From contig JAEDED010000005.1 in the NCBI GenBank assembly GCA_016293495.1, positions 1-64,000 of the forward strand: a stretch of DNA of 64,000 bases, in the 5' to 3' direction. A program made the translations under genes and the position numbers. Below the pieces are notes generated by a model. That model did not search any database. It was given only the letters and a program-made list of their open reading frames with translations, and was not told where the DNA came from. Origin of the DNA: Treponema sp. (GTDB lineage: Bacteria > Spirochaetota > Spirochaetia > Treponematales > Treponemataceae). This document shows, piece after piece, positions 53,365 through 61,861 of this stretch (position 1 is its first letter; each line of letters begins with the position of its first letter).

Positions 53365-54453
53365 TTAAGAAACAAAGTTAATTTTTTCAATAGTAGATTT
53401 TATGACCATCGCACGCAGGCGTTCTTCCTTTAATTCCACATCATCTTCGATGTCTTCTTCAAAAGAAAAACTTCCAGTTTTTAAAAGATAGCCTAAATGA
53501 CCAGATTGAACACGGTACAGGAGGGAATTTAATTCATAATCTTCAATTCCTGTAATAAAACCTAAATCAAGCCCCCATTTTAGGCATGAAATAATGTCTA
53601 TACAATCACGAAGATTGATCAAAATACTGAATTTTGCAAGTGAATATGCCCTGACTACAATATTGTGAACAACTGTCGGTATATTATCGGCATAATCGGC
53701 TCTTTTCTTGCGTTCTAATTCACAAATATATTTTCCAAGGGCAAAAATATTACCAAGCTGCTCAACTTCGTTTCCTTTAAGGCTTGAAGTTGTCGAAATC
53801 TGATAGTAAGCACCTAAGGAGGCATTAAAAAGGTTTCCGACACCATAACAGTCTGCAACGGTAAAGCCACGGTCCTGGATTTGCTTTATTACCTCTTTTA
53901 TTTCTCCAGAATAACTCAAGGATGGAAGATGCATATAAAAACTGCTCTTAATTCCGCTGCCGGTGTTGAATACACTTGAGGAAAGGTAGCCAAAATCACG
54001 GCTTGCAGCAAACTGAACATACTGCTGGAGTTCTTCATCGATTTTTTTGCAGCGCTCAAATGGAGTTTTAAGATTAAGGCCTGAGGCAAAACTTGAAAGC
54101 TTTATGTGATCATTATCATTTATAAGACAGGCAGAAGCTCCGTCAGTTGTCGTAATAAGAGCGGTTGCAGACGAAGACCCCAGAAGTCCCCTTTCTGAAA
54201 GGATTTTTTCGCCGTTTTTATCAAGATTATCCAGAGCCATTGACTGATAGGAATCAGGATTTTCCATTTTAGAAAAAGCATCAAATATAATGCTCTGCAC
54301 ACGTTCAGCATCATCATTTTTAAAGTTTGAAGGAAATGGAAAGCTTGCCAGGTTTCGGATAAATCTTACACGGGTTGAAACTACAACATCCTGGTCTTCG
54401 GAAACAGTATTATACCATACTTCAGTATTGTCTTTTTTTGTTCGTTTTGCCAT
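53365..54453 (-). CDS. mcsB: McsB-like protein arginine kinase homologue, catalytic residues altered
   Basis: A 362-residue member of the guanidino-kinase fold. The N-terminal VVVSTRVRFIRNL (24-34) keeps the ATP-binding Arg pair, but other active-site blocks differ from B. subtilis McsB as I recall it. NEEDHIR is NDNDHIK (112-118). TSCPTN is SSSVFN (158-163), with Ser160 in place of the catalytic Cys. RAS is KSS (169-171). YGEG is YGVG (203-206), with Val205 in place of the catalytic Glu. The fold is otherwise kept and ends normally, so this looks like a structural or adaptor version rather than an active kinase. It begins on the mcsA stop (TAATG). Confidence 0.85.
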   Translation of the reverse strand: MAKRTKKDNTEVWYNTVSEDQDVVVSTRVRFIRNLASFPFPSNFKNDDAERVQSIIFDAFSKMENPDSYQSMALDNLDKNGEKILSERGLLGSSSATALITTTDGASACLINDNDHIKLSSFASGLNLKTPFERCKKIDEELQQYVQFAASRDFGYLSSSVFNTGSGIKSSFYMHLPSLSYSGEIKEVIKQIQDRGFTVADCYGVGNLFNASLGAYYQISTTSSLKGNEVEQLGNIFALGKYICELERKKRADYADNIPTVVHNIVVRAYSLAKFSILINLRDCIDIISCLKWGLDLGFITGIEDYELNSLLYRVQSGHLGYLLKTGSFSFEEDIEDDVELKEERLRAMVIKSTIEKINFVS

Positions 54454-54956
54454 TATTCGTCTTCACCATCAGTAACAGGTTTATTTTCAATTGCGTGAAG
54501 ATAATCACGGTAGAAAGCCGCCTTTTCGTAATCTTCATTTTCGACAGCCTGTTCAAGTTTTTTCTGAACTTCAATTCTGTCAGTTAAAGGAGATCTGAAA
54601 GATGCAATCCGTTTTGGCATTGAACCGGTATATGTACCGTATGCGTTATGTTTTTCAAGATATTTTATGATGTCATTCTTGAATATTTCGTAACATTCAG
54701 GACAGCCGGTAAACCCGGTAAGAAGGATTTTTGACAGATGCTGGGAACATACAGGGCAGATAAGATCTTTTGAAGACTGATTTTTAAAATATTCAGTAAA
54801 AAGAGAATTTAAGGCTTTTGAGATCTCTTTTGGATCAGTTGAAAATCCGCGTTCCTTTACGCATTCAGCACAGAAATGAAGTTTTCGTTTACCAGTCTTA
54901 GAAGACTGCTCTACGAAAAATGTTGCTTCGCGCTGATGACAAAAATCACAAATCAT
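54453..54956 (-). CDS. mcsA: McsA-like zinc-binding adaptor
   Basis: A 167-residue protein with four Cys pairs (CDFCH, CAEC, CPVC, CPEC) that should bind two zinc ions, and a C-terminal UVR motif (QAVENEDYEKAAFYRDYLHAIE). McsA activates McsB and contacts ClpC in Firmicutes. Its start overlaps the upstream ABC permease stop and its stop overlaps the mcsB start (TAATG at both ends), so all three are coupled. Confidence 0.93.
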   Translation of the reverse strand: MICDFCHQREATFFVEQSSKTGKRKLHFCAECVKERGFSTDPKEISKALNSLFTEYFKNQSSKDLICPVCSQHLSKILLTGFTGCPECYEIFKNDIIKYLEKHNAYGTYTGSMPKRIASFRSPLTDRIEVQKKLEQAVENEDYEKAAFYRDYLHAIENKPVTDGEDE

Positions 54957-56299
54957 TATGAACCTGCCTTTCTGAAGGTTTCACAAACCTTTTCTTTACC
55001 GGCTCTATATGCAGGAATAAAACTTGCACACAAAGACAAAACCAGTGTAGCTAAAATATATAACAAAATCTGAATAAATGGAATGTGTACAGGTATTGAT
55101 TCTAAATAATATGTATCATCCATTAAACGAATTGAATAGAAAGAATTTAAATTTCCGTTAGCGATAAAATATCCAATACGGGCAAAAAGATTTACAATCT
55201 GTTCAATAAACCAGATTATATTATTAACATTCAGAGAAATGATTATTCCACATGGGATTCCGATTAAAATACCTGCAAGGCCGATCATAAGTCCAACAAA
55301 AATAAATGACATCGTTATCGTTGAATTAGAAGTACCGACACTTTTTAAGATGGCAATTTCTTTTCTGCGGTCAAGACAAATCATTACAATGCACGAAGAA
55401 ATATTAATACATGCAACAAGTACGATTAACAGCATAATGAACACAAGAAGCATTCTTGTACTTGAAAAATTTTCAAACTGAGAATGATTCAATTCATCCC
55501 AGCGATAAACACTTACAAAGTACCCTACTTCCTCTTCAATTTTCTGCTGAAGCTGATAAAAACCTTTCTGGTCAGAAAGCGATCTGTCAGTTTCAATCAT
55601 AATTGAAGAAAGCGAAGTATCAGGTTTTAAAATCTGAATTCCTTTTTCTATAGGGAGAAAAACCCAGAGAGAATCAAGTTCCTGATATCCGCACGAAATG
55701 ACTGCACCTACTTTCATTGAAGTCATTTTAGGAATAATTTTATCATTGACTTTCTGAGTGGTTATCAGACGGATTGTATCGCCGGGTTTTAATTGAAGTT
55801 TTTCTGCAATTCCTTTTCCGATCAGGACAGTTTGTCCGTTTGATTCGTAAAAATCCTTAATATCGCCTTCAATTGCATTGAACATTTTGTTATATGAAGG
55901 AACTGTTTTAAAAATCTCAGGATCACAGGCTCTGATGGTTGCACCGGTTCTTCCTTTATTTGAAGAAACAAGACCTGTCGTAGAAATCATTTCGTAAGCG
56001 TTTGTAACACCTTCAACGCCTCTTACTTTCTCAAGAGAAATATCCATCAGGGCTTTATCAAAACTGTCTGGGTTTTCATAAACAAACTGAAGCTGCATGT
56101 GAGAAGAAGAAAGATTAACAAGGCGATCTGTCATTCCGTTAATCATTGCATCAGAAACAGAAATTACAAGAACAAGAGGAATAAGACTAAGCGCAATACA
56201 AAAAACAGCACCTTTTATGCTTTTTGTACCTACAGTTTTTTTTGTACCGTGAGAAAAAATAATTTTCAATGCATATAAAAATGAAGATTTAACAGCCAT
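54956..56299 (-). CDS. FtsX-like ABC permease (LolC/E-type), second
   Basis: A 447-residue membrane subunit. An N-terminal span (GAVFCIALSLIPLVLVISV) is followed by a large periplasmic domain (about 70-270), then three C-terminal spans (LLVFIMLLIVLVACINISSC, SFIFVGLMIGLAGILIG, IQILLYILATLVLSLCASF). This is the MacB/LolE layout used for lipoprotein release to the outer membrane. I chose the ATG at 56299. The frame continues to a TTG at 56329 inside the ATPase gene, with GGAGA too far from either start to decide. Confidence 0.86.
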   Translation of the reverse strand: MAVKSSFLYALKIIFSHGTKKTVGTKSIKGAVFCIALSLIPLVLVISVSDAMINGMTDRLVNLSSSHMQLQFVYENPDSFDKALMDISLEKVRGVEGVTNAYEMISTTGLVSSNKGRTGATIRACDPEIFKTVPSYNKMFNAIEGDIKDFYESNGQTVLIGKGIAEKLQLKPGDTIRLITTQKVNDKIIPKMTSMKVGAVISCGYQELDSLWVFLPIEKGIQILKPDTSLSSIMIETDRSLSDQKGFYQLQQKIEEEVGYFVSVYRWDELNHSQFENFSSTRMLLVFIMLLIVLVACINISSCIVMICLDRRKEIAILKSVGTSNSTITMSFIFVGLMIGLAGILIGIPCGIIISLNVNNIIWFIEQIVNLFARIGYFIANGNLNSFYSIRLMDDTYYLESIPVHIPFIQILLYILATLVLSLCASFIPAYRAGKEKVCETFRKAGS

Positions 56300-56312
56300 A
56301 TACTTATGTTTA

Positions 56313-57002
56313 TTACAAATCTCCTGCAAGGACTATCTGCTTATTCTGAAGCTTAAAAATATTTTTAGCTTTCTTTGCTACATCAACATCATGAGTTACA
56401 ACAAGTAAAGTTTTGTTATATTTATCAGAAACACTGAAAAGCAAATCAGAAATAATACCGGCATTTTCCGGGTCAAGATTTCCTGTCGGTTCATCAGCAA
56501 GAATCAACTGCGGATCATTTATCATACTGCGGGCAACTGCAATACGCTGTCTTTCGCCGCCAGAAAGTTCTGACGGAAGATGATTTTTTCTTTCATAAAG
56601 CCCGACATCATTTAAAAGGCTTTCAGCTTTTTCCATTGCCTGTTTTTTATTCTTTCCTGCCATATACGCCGGAAGAAAAATATTTTCAAGAGCTGTAAAA
56701 TCTTTCAAAAGATAATGGAACTGAAAAACAAGACCGATAAAAGAACTTCTGTATTCACATAATTCCTTTTCTGACATTTTACCAAGAGTATAAGGCCCGG
56801 CTTTTACGCTTCCGTTATCAAAAGATTCTATTCCGCTGATTATATTAAGAAGCGTACTTTTACCGTTTCCGCTTTGGCCAACGATTGCGTTTTTGGTACC
56901 TTCTTCAATCTCAAGGCAGAGATTTTTAAGAACGGTAAGAGATTCGCCTTTTGTTACATAAGTTTTTTCAAGATCTGAAATTTCAATAATATTAGTCTTC
57001 AT
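56313..57002 (-). CDS. lolD: ABC transporter ATPase (LolD-type)
   Basis: A 229-residue ATP-binding subunit. Walker A is GQSGNGKSTLLNIISG, the signature is LSGGERQRIAVARS and Walker B is LILADEPTGNLD. VFQFHYLLKDFTALENI is the LolD/MacB-type Q-loop. It lies between two FtsX-like permeases and overlaps the first by 11 bases, giving a LolCDE-like complex for lipoprotein sorting, a central job in lipoprotein-rich spirochaetes. Confidence 0.9.
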   Translation of the reverse strand: MKTNIIEISDLEKTYVTKGESLTVLKNLCLEIEEGTKNAIVGQSGNGKSTLLNIISGIESFDNGSVKAGPYTLGKMSEKELCEYRSSFIGLVFQFHYLLKDFTALENIFLPAYMAGKNKKQAMEKAESLLNDVGLYERKNHLPSELSGGERQRIAVARSMINDPQLILADEPTGNLDPENAGIISDLLFSVSDKYNKTLLVVTHDVDVAKKAKNIFKLQNKQIVLAGDL

Positions 57003-58296
57003 GGAAAACCTCTGATATTTTCATTTTAAGAACATTACGGCTTGCGGCATAGGCTGCAATCAGGCATGAGAAAATTCCAAACAGAGTTATAAAAGCAACT
57101 TCGCCAGGCATAACTCTTGCAGGAATATTTGAATACACATACCACATTGTATTTTCTTTTACGAAAGCTTTTGCCTGTGGATTTGTAACTGCAGTAAACA
57201 GATATGTAAACCAGTATTCAAGTTTAGAAAGAACAATGAACACACCCTTTATATTATAGCTTAAAAGAAGGCCGAGAATCATTCCCGGGATTGAACCTTT
57301 AAGACCGATAAGAAGAGCACGAACAATAAAAATATTTTTAATAGATCTGTTATCAGCTCCAAGACTTGCAAGCGTACAGATTTCAACTCTTCTTTCAAAT
57401 ACAAGCTTTCTCATCGAGTTAAAAATATTAATAGTAACAACAATAAAAATTAAGATAACAAAAAGAAAGAGCATATTCTTTTCTACACGAAGAGCACCGA
57501 AAAAACTTCTGTTATAATCACGCCAAACAGTTGTTTTAACATCAGGAAACATTGCTGCAAAATCCTTCTGAAAGGTTTTATCAGAATTCTGATTTTTAAG
57601 TTTAATTCCGTAGATAGTTTTTTCTGAACCAAAATATTTATCAGCAGTATCAAGATTAATAAAGGCATAACTTGCATTTATGTCTACATAACCGCACGAG
57701 AAAATTCCTTTTACTGTCAAAGTTCTGTTATTCGAAATCAGTGAAGTTTCGCCGGAACCGCTTAATGCAAAAAGATTAATTACACTTCCCCTATGAACAC
57801 CAAGCTGGTTTGCAAGTCTTACACCAAGAACAACACTGTCCTCTTCTGTAAGATCAAAATCACCGTTAATCATATTTATTTCAGAATTAAAACCAGAATC
57901 TAATTTAAGAACGTCCGAAGGAAGCCCGCGGATTAATCCAGCAGCTTCTTTACCATTTTTATTTGTAATTAAACTCTGCGCTTCTTTAAAGGGAACAAAA
58001 GAAACAACATTATTTTTTTTCTTACCCTCATTAAGGAATGCTTCAACCTTTAAGTTCTGCTGTTCATTTTCTGTCTCTACCTGAACATGATATGAACTCA
58101 ACTCAATGATTGAATCGATAAACTGCATCTGAAAACCATTCATTACGCTCATAACTACAATTAATGTCATTACTCCAAAACAGATTCCGATTGCAGAAAG
58201 TTTTGTAGTAACGGCACCGGTTCCTTTACGTTCAACTGAAGAAAATCGTTTTGAAACAAAATGAATCCACGGCTTAAAAAAAGATTTTTTATTCAT
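56992..58296 (-). CDS. FtsX-like ABC permease (LolC/E-type), first
   Basis: A 434-residue subunit with the same layout: an N-terminal span (LSAIGICFGVMTLIVVMSVMNG), a periplasmic domain and three C-terminal spans (MLFLFVILIFIVVTINIFN, LLIGLKGSIPGMILGLLLSY, VAFITLFGIFSCLIAAYAA). I start at 58296 since AAGGA precedes that ATG. An upstream in-frame ATG at 58314 has no such site. The start overlaps the previous gene by 8 bases. It differs clearly from its partner permease, as expected for a LolC/LolE heterodimer. Confidence 0.87.
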   Translation of the reverse strand: MNKKSFFKPWIHFVSKRFSSVERKGTGAVTTKLSAIGICFGVMTLIVVMSVMNGFQMQFIDSIIELSSYHVQVETENEQQNLKVEAFLNEGKKKNNVVSFVPFKEAQSLITNKNGKEAAGLIRGLPSDVLKLDSGFNSEINMINGDFDLTEEDSVVLGVRLANQLGVHRGSVINLFALSGSGETSLISNNRTLTVKGIFSCGYVDINASYAFINLDTADKYFGSEKTIYGIKLKNQNSDKTFQKDFAAMFPDVKTTVWRDYNRSFFGALRVEKNMLFLFVILIFIVVTINIFNSMRKLVFERRVEICTLASLGADNRSIKNIFIVRALLIGLKGSIPGMILGLLLSYNIKGVFIVLSKLEYWFTYLFTAVTNPQAKAFVKENTMWYVYSNIPARVMPGEVAFITLFGIFSCLIAAYAASRNVLKMKISEVFHED

Positions 58297-59185
58297 AGGC
58301 TTTTCCTTCAGCATAAAAAACTTCAGAAACCTTGCGGCCGTCTTTATACTGAACTTTTACATATGTATCAGAATCAAAATAAACATTCTGCACATAATCT
58401 TTGTTTGAAGTATAAACAGTTTTCATACGAAGTACATTATTTTCGTAAAATGTAGTTACAGGAGGAATATTTTCATTTACATATTCATAAACATTTTTAC
58501 GGATATATGTTTTTGTATTTCTTAAAGTATAATCATTTCTGTAAAACAAATGAACTTCATCTTCCTGGACAACTCGTCCTGCCTCATCATATCTGAATAG
58601 ATATGTATAATCTTTTCTGGCAGGAATAGACGGCTTAACAAAATTCTCTGTAAATTTAAATTCCAGCTTTTCAGAATCAGTTATAAGACTAAACTCATTT
58701 TTTTCGATTACACGCGATAAAGAATCATAAAAGGTTTGAATATATTTTTTTTCAGTTATTACATATTCTTTAGTTTCAAGCTTATACTTAAGTTTTTTAT
58801 AATCTGTTAAAGAATTTTCTTCGGGGTAAAAATAATACACTACCCGTTCAAGATTACTTTCAGAAACTTTTTTTCCGATATGCCAGTATTCAGCATAGTA
58901 AAGATAAAAATGTTCGTTATAGAAAAATCTTTTTACTTTTTCATTTGAGGTAATTATAAGGGATCGTTTTCCGTCTTTTTTATTATTATGCAGAACAAGA
59001 TTTTCTGTATTTTCATCCTTATAGATCTGCATATGAAGATGATTACTTGAATTTAAAATATTTTCGTATTGAGGAACTACAGTTTTCTTTGCTTCAGAAA
59101 CTTCTGCTTGCTGAGAACTGATACTGAAGCAAACAGATAAAAACATGCAAAAGAGAATCTGTACTTTATTAAACTTCAGTTTCAT
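58289..59185 (-). CDS. Exported protein with YD/MORN-like strand repeats, unknown function
   Basis: A 298-residue protein with a signal peptide (MKLKFNKVQILFCMFLSVCFSISSQ). It is rich in Tyr, Glu and Lys, with repeated strand motifs such as YLFRYDEAGRVVQEDEV, FYDSLSRVIEKNEFSL and VQYKDGRKVSEVFYAEGK, reminiscent of YD or MORN-type repeats. It is probably periplasmic. It lies 22 bases after ftsY and overlaps the first Lol-type permease gene. Confidence 0.75.
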   Translation of the reverse strand: MKLKFNKVQILFCMFLSVCFSISSQQAEVSEAKKTVVPQYENILNSSNHLHMQIYKDENTENLVLHNNKKDGKRSLIITSNEKVKRFFYNEHFYLYYAEYWHIGKKVSESNLERVVYYFYPEENSLTDYKKLKYKLETKEYVITEKKYIQTFYDSLSRVIEKNEFSLITDSEKLEFKFTENFVKPSIPARKDYTYLFRYDEAGRVVQEDEVHLFYRNDYTLRNTKTYIRKNVYEYVNENIPPVTTFYENNVLRMKTVYTSNKDYVQNVYFDSDTYVKVQYKDGRKVSEVFYAEGKAYE

Positions 59186-59207
59186 AACGTCAAACTAATC
59201 GTGTTAA

Positions 59208-60083
59208 TTAAATTCCGAGGAATGTATTCAAATATTCCTCTGAATCAAACAACGAAATATCATCATAAGTTTCTCCGGTACAAACATAGAACACCGGAAT
59301 TCCAAGATCTTTACCGATACTGATTGCAACACCGCCTTTAGCAGTCGAATCATATTTTGTCATAACGATTGCATCAACGCCAATTGCTTCGTTGAATACC
59401 TCAGCCTGGCGAAGAGCATTCTGACCTGTAGTTGAATCAATTACCAGAATCTTTTTATAACAGCCTTCATCTGCCTTCTGCGAACAGATGCGGTCAATTT
59501 TTTCAAGTTCATGAACAAGATTTTCTTTATTATGAAGACGGCCTGCTGTATCTGCGATAACAAGTCCGCCACCATGTGCTTTAATACTTTCTGCTGCATC
59601 AAAAACTACGCTGGAAGGATCTGATCCATGCTGGTGATTTACAACGCGGACTCCGATTTTTTCACCGTGATAGCAAAGCTGTTCAATTGCTGCAGCACGG
59701 AAGGTATCGCTTGCAGAAAGTACAACACTTTCGTATCCGCTTTTTACAAGGGAATTTGCAATCTTTGCACAGGTTGTAGTTTTACCGACACCGTTTACTC
59801 CAAGCATCATCCAAACGTTAACCTTATTTTCTAGCGGCTTAAATTCAACGCTCTTTACATATGTTGAAAGGACATCTTTCATCTTCTGGAGAATAGCTTC
59901 CTGACCGTGGATTTTTCCTTCCTTGCATTCTGCTTCAAGCTGGTCTACAAGTTCCATTGCATTTCTGGCACCAATATCACCTTCTATCAAAGCATCAGCA
60001 AGGTCTTCGAAAAATTCTTCATCTTCCTTGCTGTGTGACGAAAATAAATTTTTAATTTTCTGTGCAAATGATATTTTAGCCAT
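59208..60083 (-). CDS. ftsY: Signal recognition particle receptor FtsY
   Basis: A GTPase that docks ribosome-nascent chain complexes at the membrane. It has 291 residues: N domain (1-85) then G domain with MMLGVNGVGKTTTCAKIA (G1), ASDTFRAAAIEQL, VIADTAGRL (G3) and MTKYDSTAKGG (G4). It is the short form without the acidic A domain of E. coli. Its ATG overlaps the upstream stop (TAATG). Confidence 0.96.
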   Translation of the reverse strand: MAKISFAQKIKNLFSSHSKEDEEFFEDLADALIEGDIGARNAMELVDQLEAECKEGKIHGQEAILQKMKDVLSTYVKSVEFKPLENKVNVWMMLGVNGVGKTTTCAKIANSLVKSGYESVVLSASDTFRAAAIEQLCYHGEKIGVRVVNHQHGSDPSSVVFDAAESIKAHGGGLVIADTAGRLHNKENLVHELEKIDRICSQKADEGCYKKILVIDSTTGQNALRQAEVFNEAIGVDAIVMTKYDSTAKGGVAISIGKDLGIPVFYVCTGETYDDISLFDSEEYLNTFLGI

Positions 60084-61861
60084 TATCTGTCCCCTGTTAA
60101 CGTGTTTGTATTTTCAGTTTTTATTTTTGAATTAATGTCAGAGCTTTGAGTCTGTTCAGTTTCATCTTTTTCAAGAGTATTATTTTCTGCTTCCTCTGCA
60201 GCTTTTTGTTCTGCTTCCTCTGCGGCTTTTTGTTCTGCTTCAAGTGCAGCCTTCTTTTCTTCTTCAAGCTTCTGCCGCTCAAGTTCTTCTTCCTTCATAA
60301 TTCTAAACCGCTCCTGCATCTCAAGATATTCCTGAACAGAAGTTTCATAATTTGAAGAAGATTTTTTTGCTTCTACCGGCAGCGCTTTGTTTGCTGCAAT
60401 TAAGTACCGGACAAGTTCATAAAGAAACCAGCAGCCCATTGAAACCGAAAGACCGATTCCGATATAACTCATTGTCTGATAAGTCGAAAATTCATTCCTG
60501 TCGATCGGCTGTCCAAGCGAAAAGCTTCTGTACAAATTACTATAATTTGAATATGAATAAAAAAGGAACGGCAGTGAACAAATCAAAGCACTATACGAAA
60601 TATACATTACTTTTCGTCTTTTTTCTATATTCGCACCGATGTCGATATCCTTGAGATTTAACGAAACGACATTTGTATCCTTAATTATTTTTTCAGGAAT
60701 TCTAAAGAACAGGGAATTTTCATTATCAGTAAAATAATATCCGAGAACACTCATATTATTTACTTTTACAGAAAGTTCATTCGAGGAAGTTGTATTTCCA
60801 TTATAATAGAAAGTACCACCAATCGGATTTTTTAACACAACTGCTGTATTGAAAGAATTATCCTCAACAAAATCTATTTCAATAACATATTTTTTTTCAT
60901 AACCAAAGCCGTACGAAAAACTTTCCTTTCTAAAACCTTCACATTCAAAAGTAATATTATGAACACCGTTTCCGATTACAATTTTTTCCGGAACGGGAGA
61001 ATAAATCGTATTATCAACAGTAAGCTTTGTTTTTTTTCTTAAATCTTCATTTGTAAGTTTAATCTGAACATCACAAGGAATAGCGTTTTCGATTTTTGGA
61101 ATTAATCTGTAACTGATATTTTTTGCAACATTTTCAATTTTAGAAATTGAACCGACTTCAGTTATTATGCCGGTAGACTGAGCACCAGGATATACAAACA
61201 TTTCAACAGAAACGGCACAGTAATTACCGTAAGTAATGACAGAACCTGTAATAACAGCATTAATATTTACCTTTGTTACTTCTGACGAAAACTGATAAGA
61301 ATTAAAATCACTGTTAGTTATATCTGCAGGAATTGTAAAAAGTGTTTCAGTATCATTTTTATAGATTTCAAATTCTTCAAGTCTGTCTTTAAATTTAGAC
61401 GGATCATTAAGAAGTTTTTCTTGCGCTTCAAGATTCAAATCAATTTTTTTCTGAATATCTTTAATTTTCTTTTCAGATTCCTTTACATATTTATTGAACT
61501 GATATTCACTGATATTCTGAAGTACATAAGAATCACGTTTTTTTGTTTCGCTTGATAATTCAAGGAATAACGCAAGACGTTCTTTTATGTATTTATCAAT
61601 CTCTCGGTCAAAAACTTCTGACGAAGGAACGTTACGGCTTTTTAAACCGTTAAGCTGATCTAGAATTAATTGAGGAATTGCTTTTAAAAGTGATTTTTCG
61701 TAATCATTCCTCTTAATATCTTGAGAGTATGTAAACTCGACGGCGCTTACAGTCCATTTTTTTTCTTCAGCAGAAGACTTAAAATTTACAAAGAGAATAA
61801 TTAATAATAAAAAAATTGTCCGTAGAGAAAATCTCGAGGCAGTTTTGAAATTATAAATCAT
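60083..61861 (-). CDS. Membrane-associated protein with PEGA-like strands and a Glu/Ala coiled tail, unknown function
   Basis: I start at 61861 (MIYNFKTASRF), where the ATG overlaps the prfB stop by 11 bases, giving 592 residues. The frame is open to 61942 but only within prfB. A signal or anchor segment (LRTIFLLLIILFVNFKSSA) is followed by a helical region, then a beta-rich part with PEGA-like units (YSPVPEKIVIGNGVHNITFECEGFRKESF). Two membrane spans follow (YISYSALICSLPFLFYSY; YIGIGLSVSMGCWFLYELVRYLI). A charged tail contains 8-residue repeats (AEQKAAEE). It is of unknown function and lies between prfB and ftsY. Confidence 0.7.
   Translation of the reverse strand: MIYNFKTASRFSLRTIFLLLIILFVNFKSSAEEKKWTVSAVEFTYSQDIKRNDYEKSLLKAIPQLILDQLNGLKSRNVPSSEVFDREIDKYIKERLALFLELSSETKKRDSYVLQNISEYQFNKYVKESEKKIKDIQKKIDLNLEAQEKLLNDPSKFKDRLEEFEIYKNDTETLFTIPADITNSDFNSYQFSSEVTKVNINAVITGSVITYGNYCAVSVEMFVYPGAQSTGIITEVGSISKIENVAKNISYRLIPKIENAIPCDVQIKLTNEDLRKKTKLTVDNTIYSPVPEKIVIGNGVHNITFECEGFRKESFSYGFGYEKKYVIEIDFVEDNSFNTAVVLKNPIGGTFYYNGNTTSSNELSVKVNNMSVLGYYFTDNENSLFFRIPEKIIKDTNVVSLNLKDIDIGANIEKRRKVMYISYSALICSLPFLFYSYSNYSNLYRSFSLGQPIDRNEFSTYQTMSYIGIGLSVSMGCWFLYELVRYLIAANKALPVEAKKSSSNYETSVQEYLEMQERFRIMKEEELERQKLEEEKKAALEAEQKAAEEAEQKAAEEAENNTLEKDETEQTQSSDINSKIKTENTNTLTGDR
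60186..60257. repeat. Tandem 24-base repeats in coding sequence
   Basis: Units at 60186-60209, 60210-60233 and a diverged third copy at 60234-60257. Each encodes eight residues of the AEQKAAEE type in the C-terminal tail of the protein at 60083-61861. A change in copy number keeps the frame. Confidence 0.8.

Noticed and set aside
60352..60654. 100-residue open frame antisense to the unknown membrane protein
   Set aside because: It lies fully inside a gene with a continuous well-behaved reading frame and has no initiation signals.
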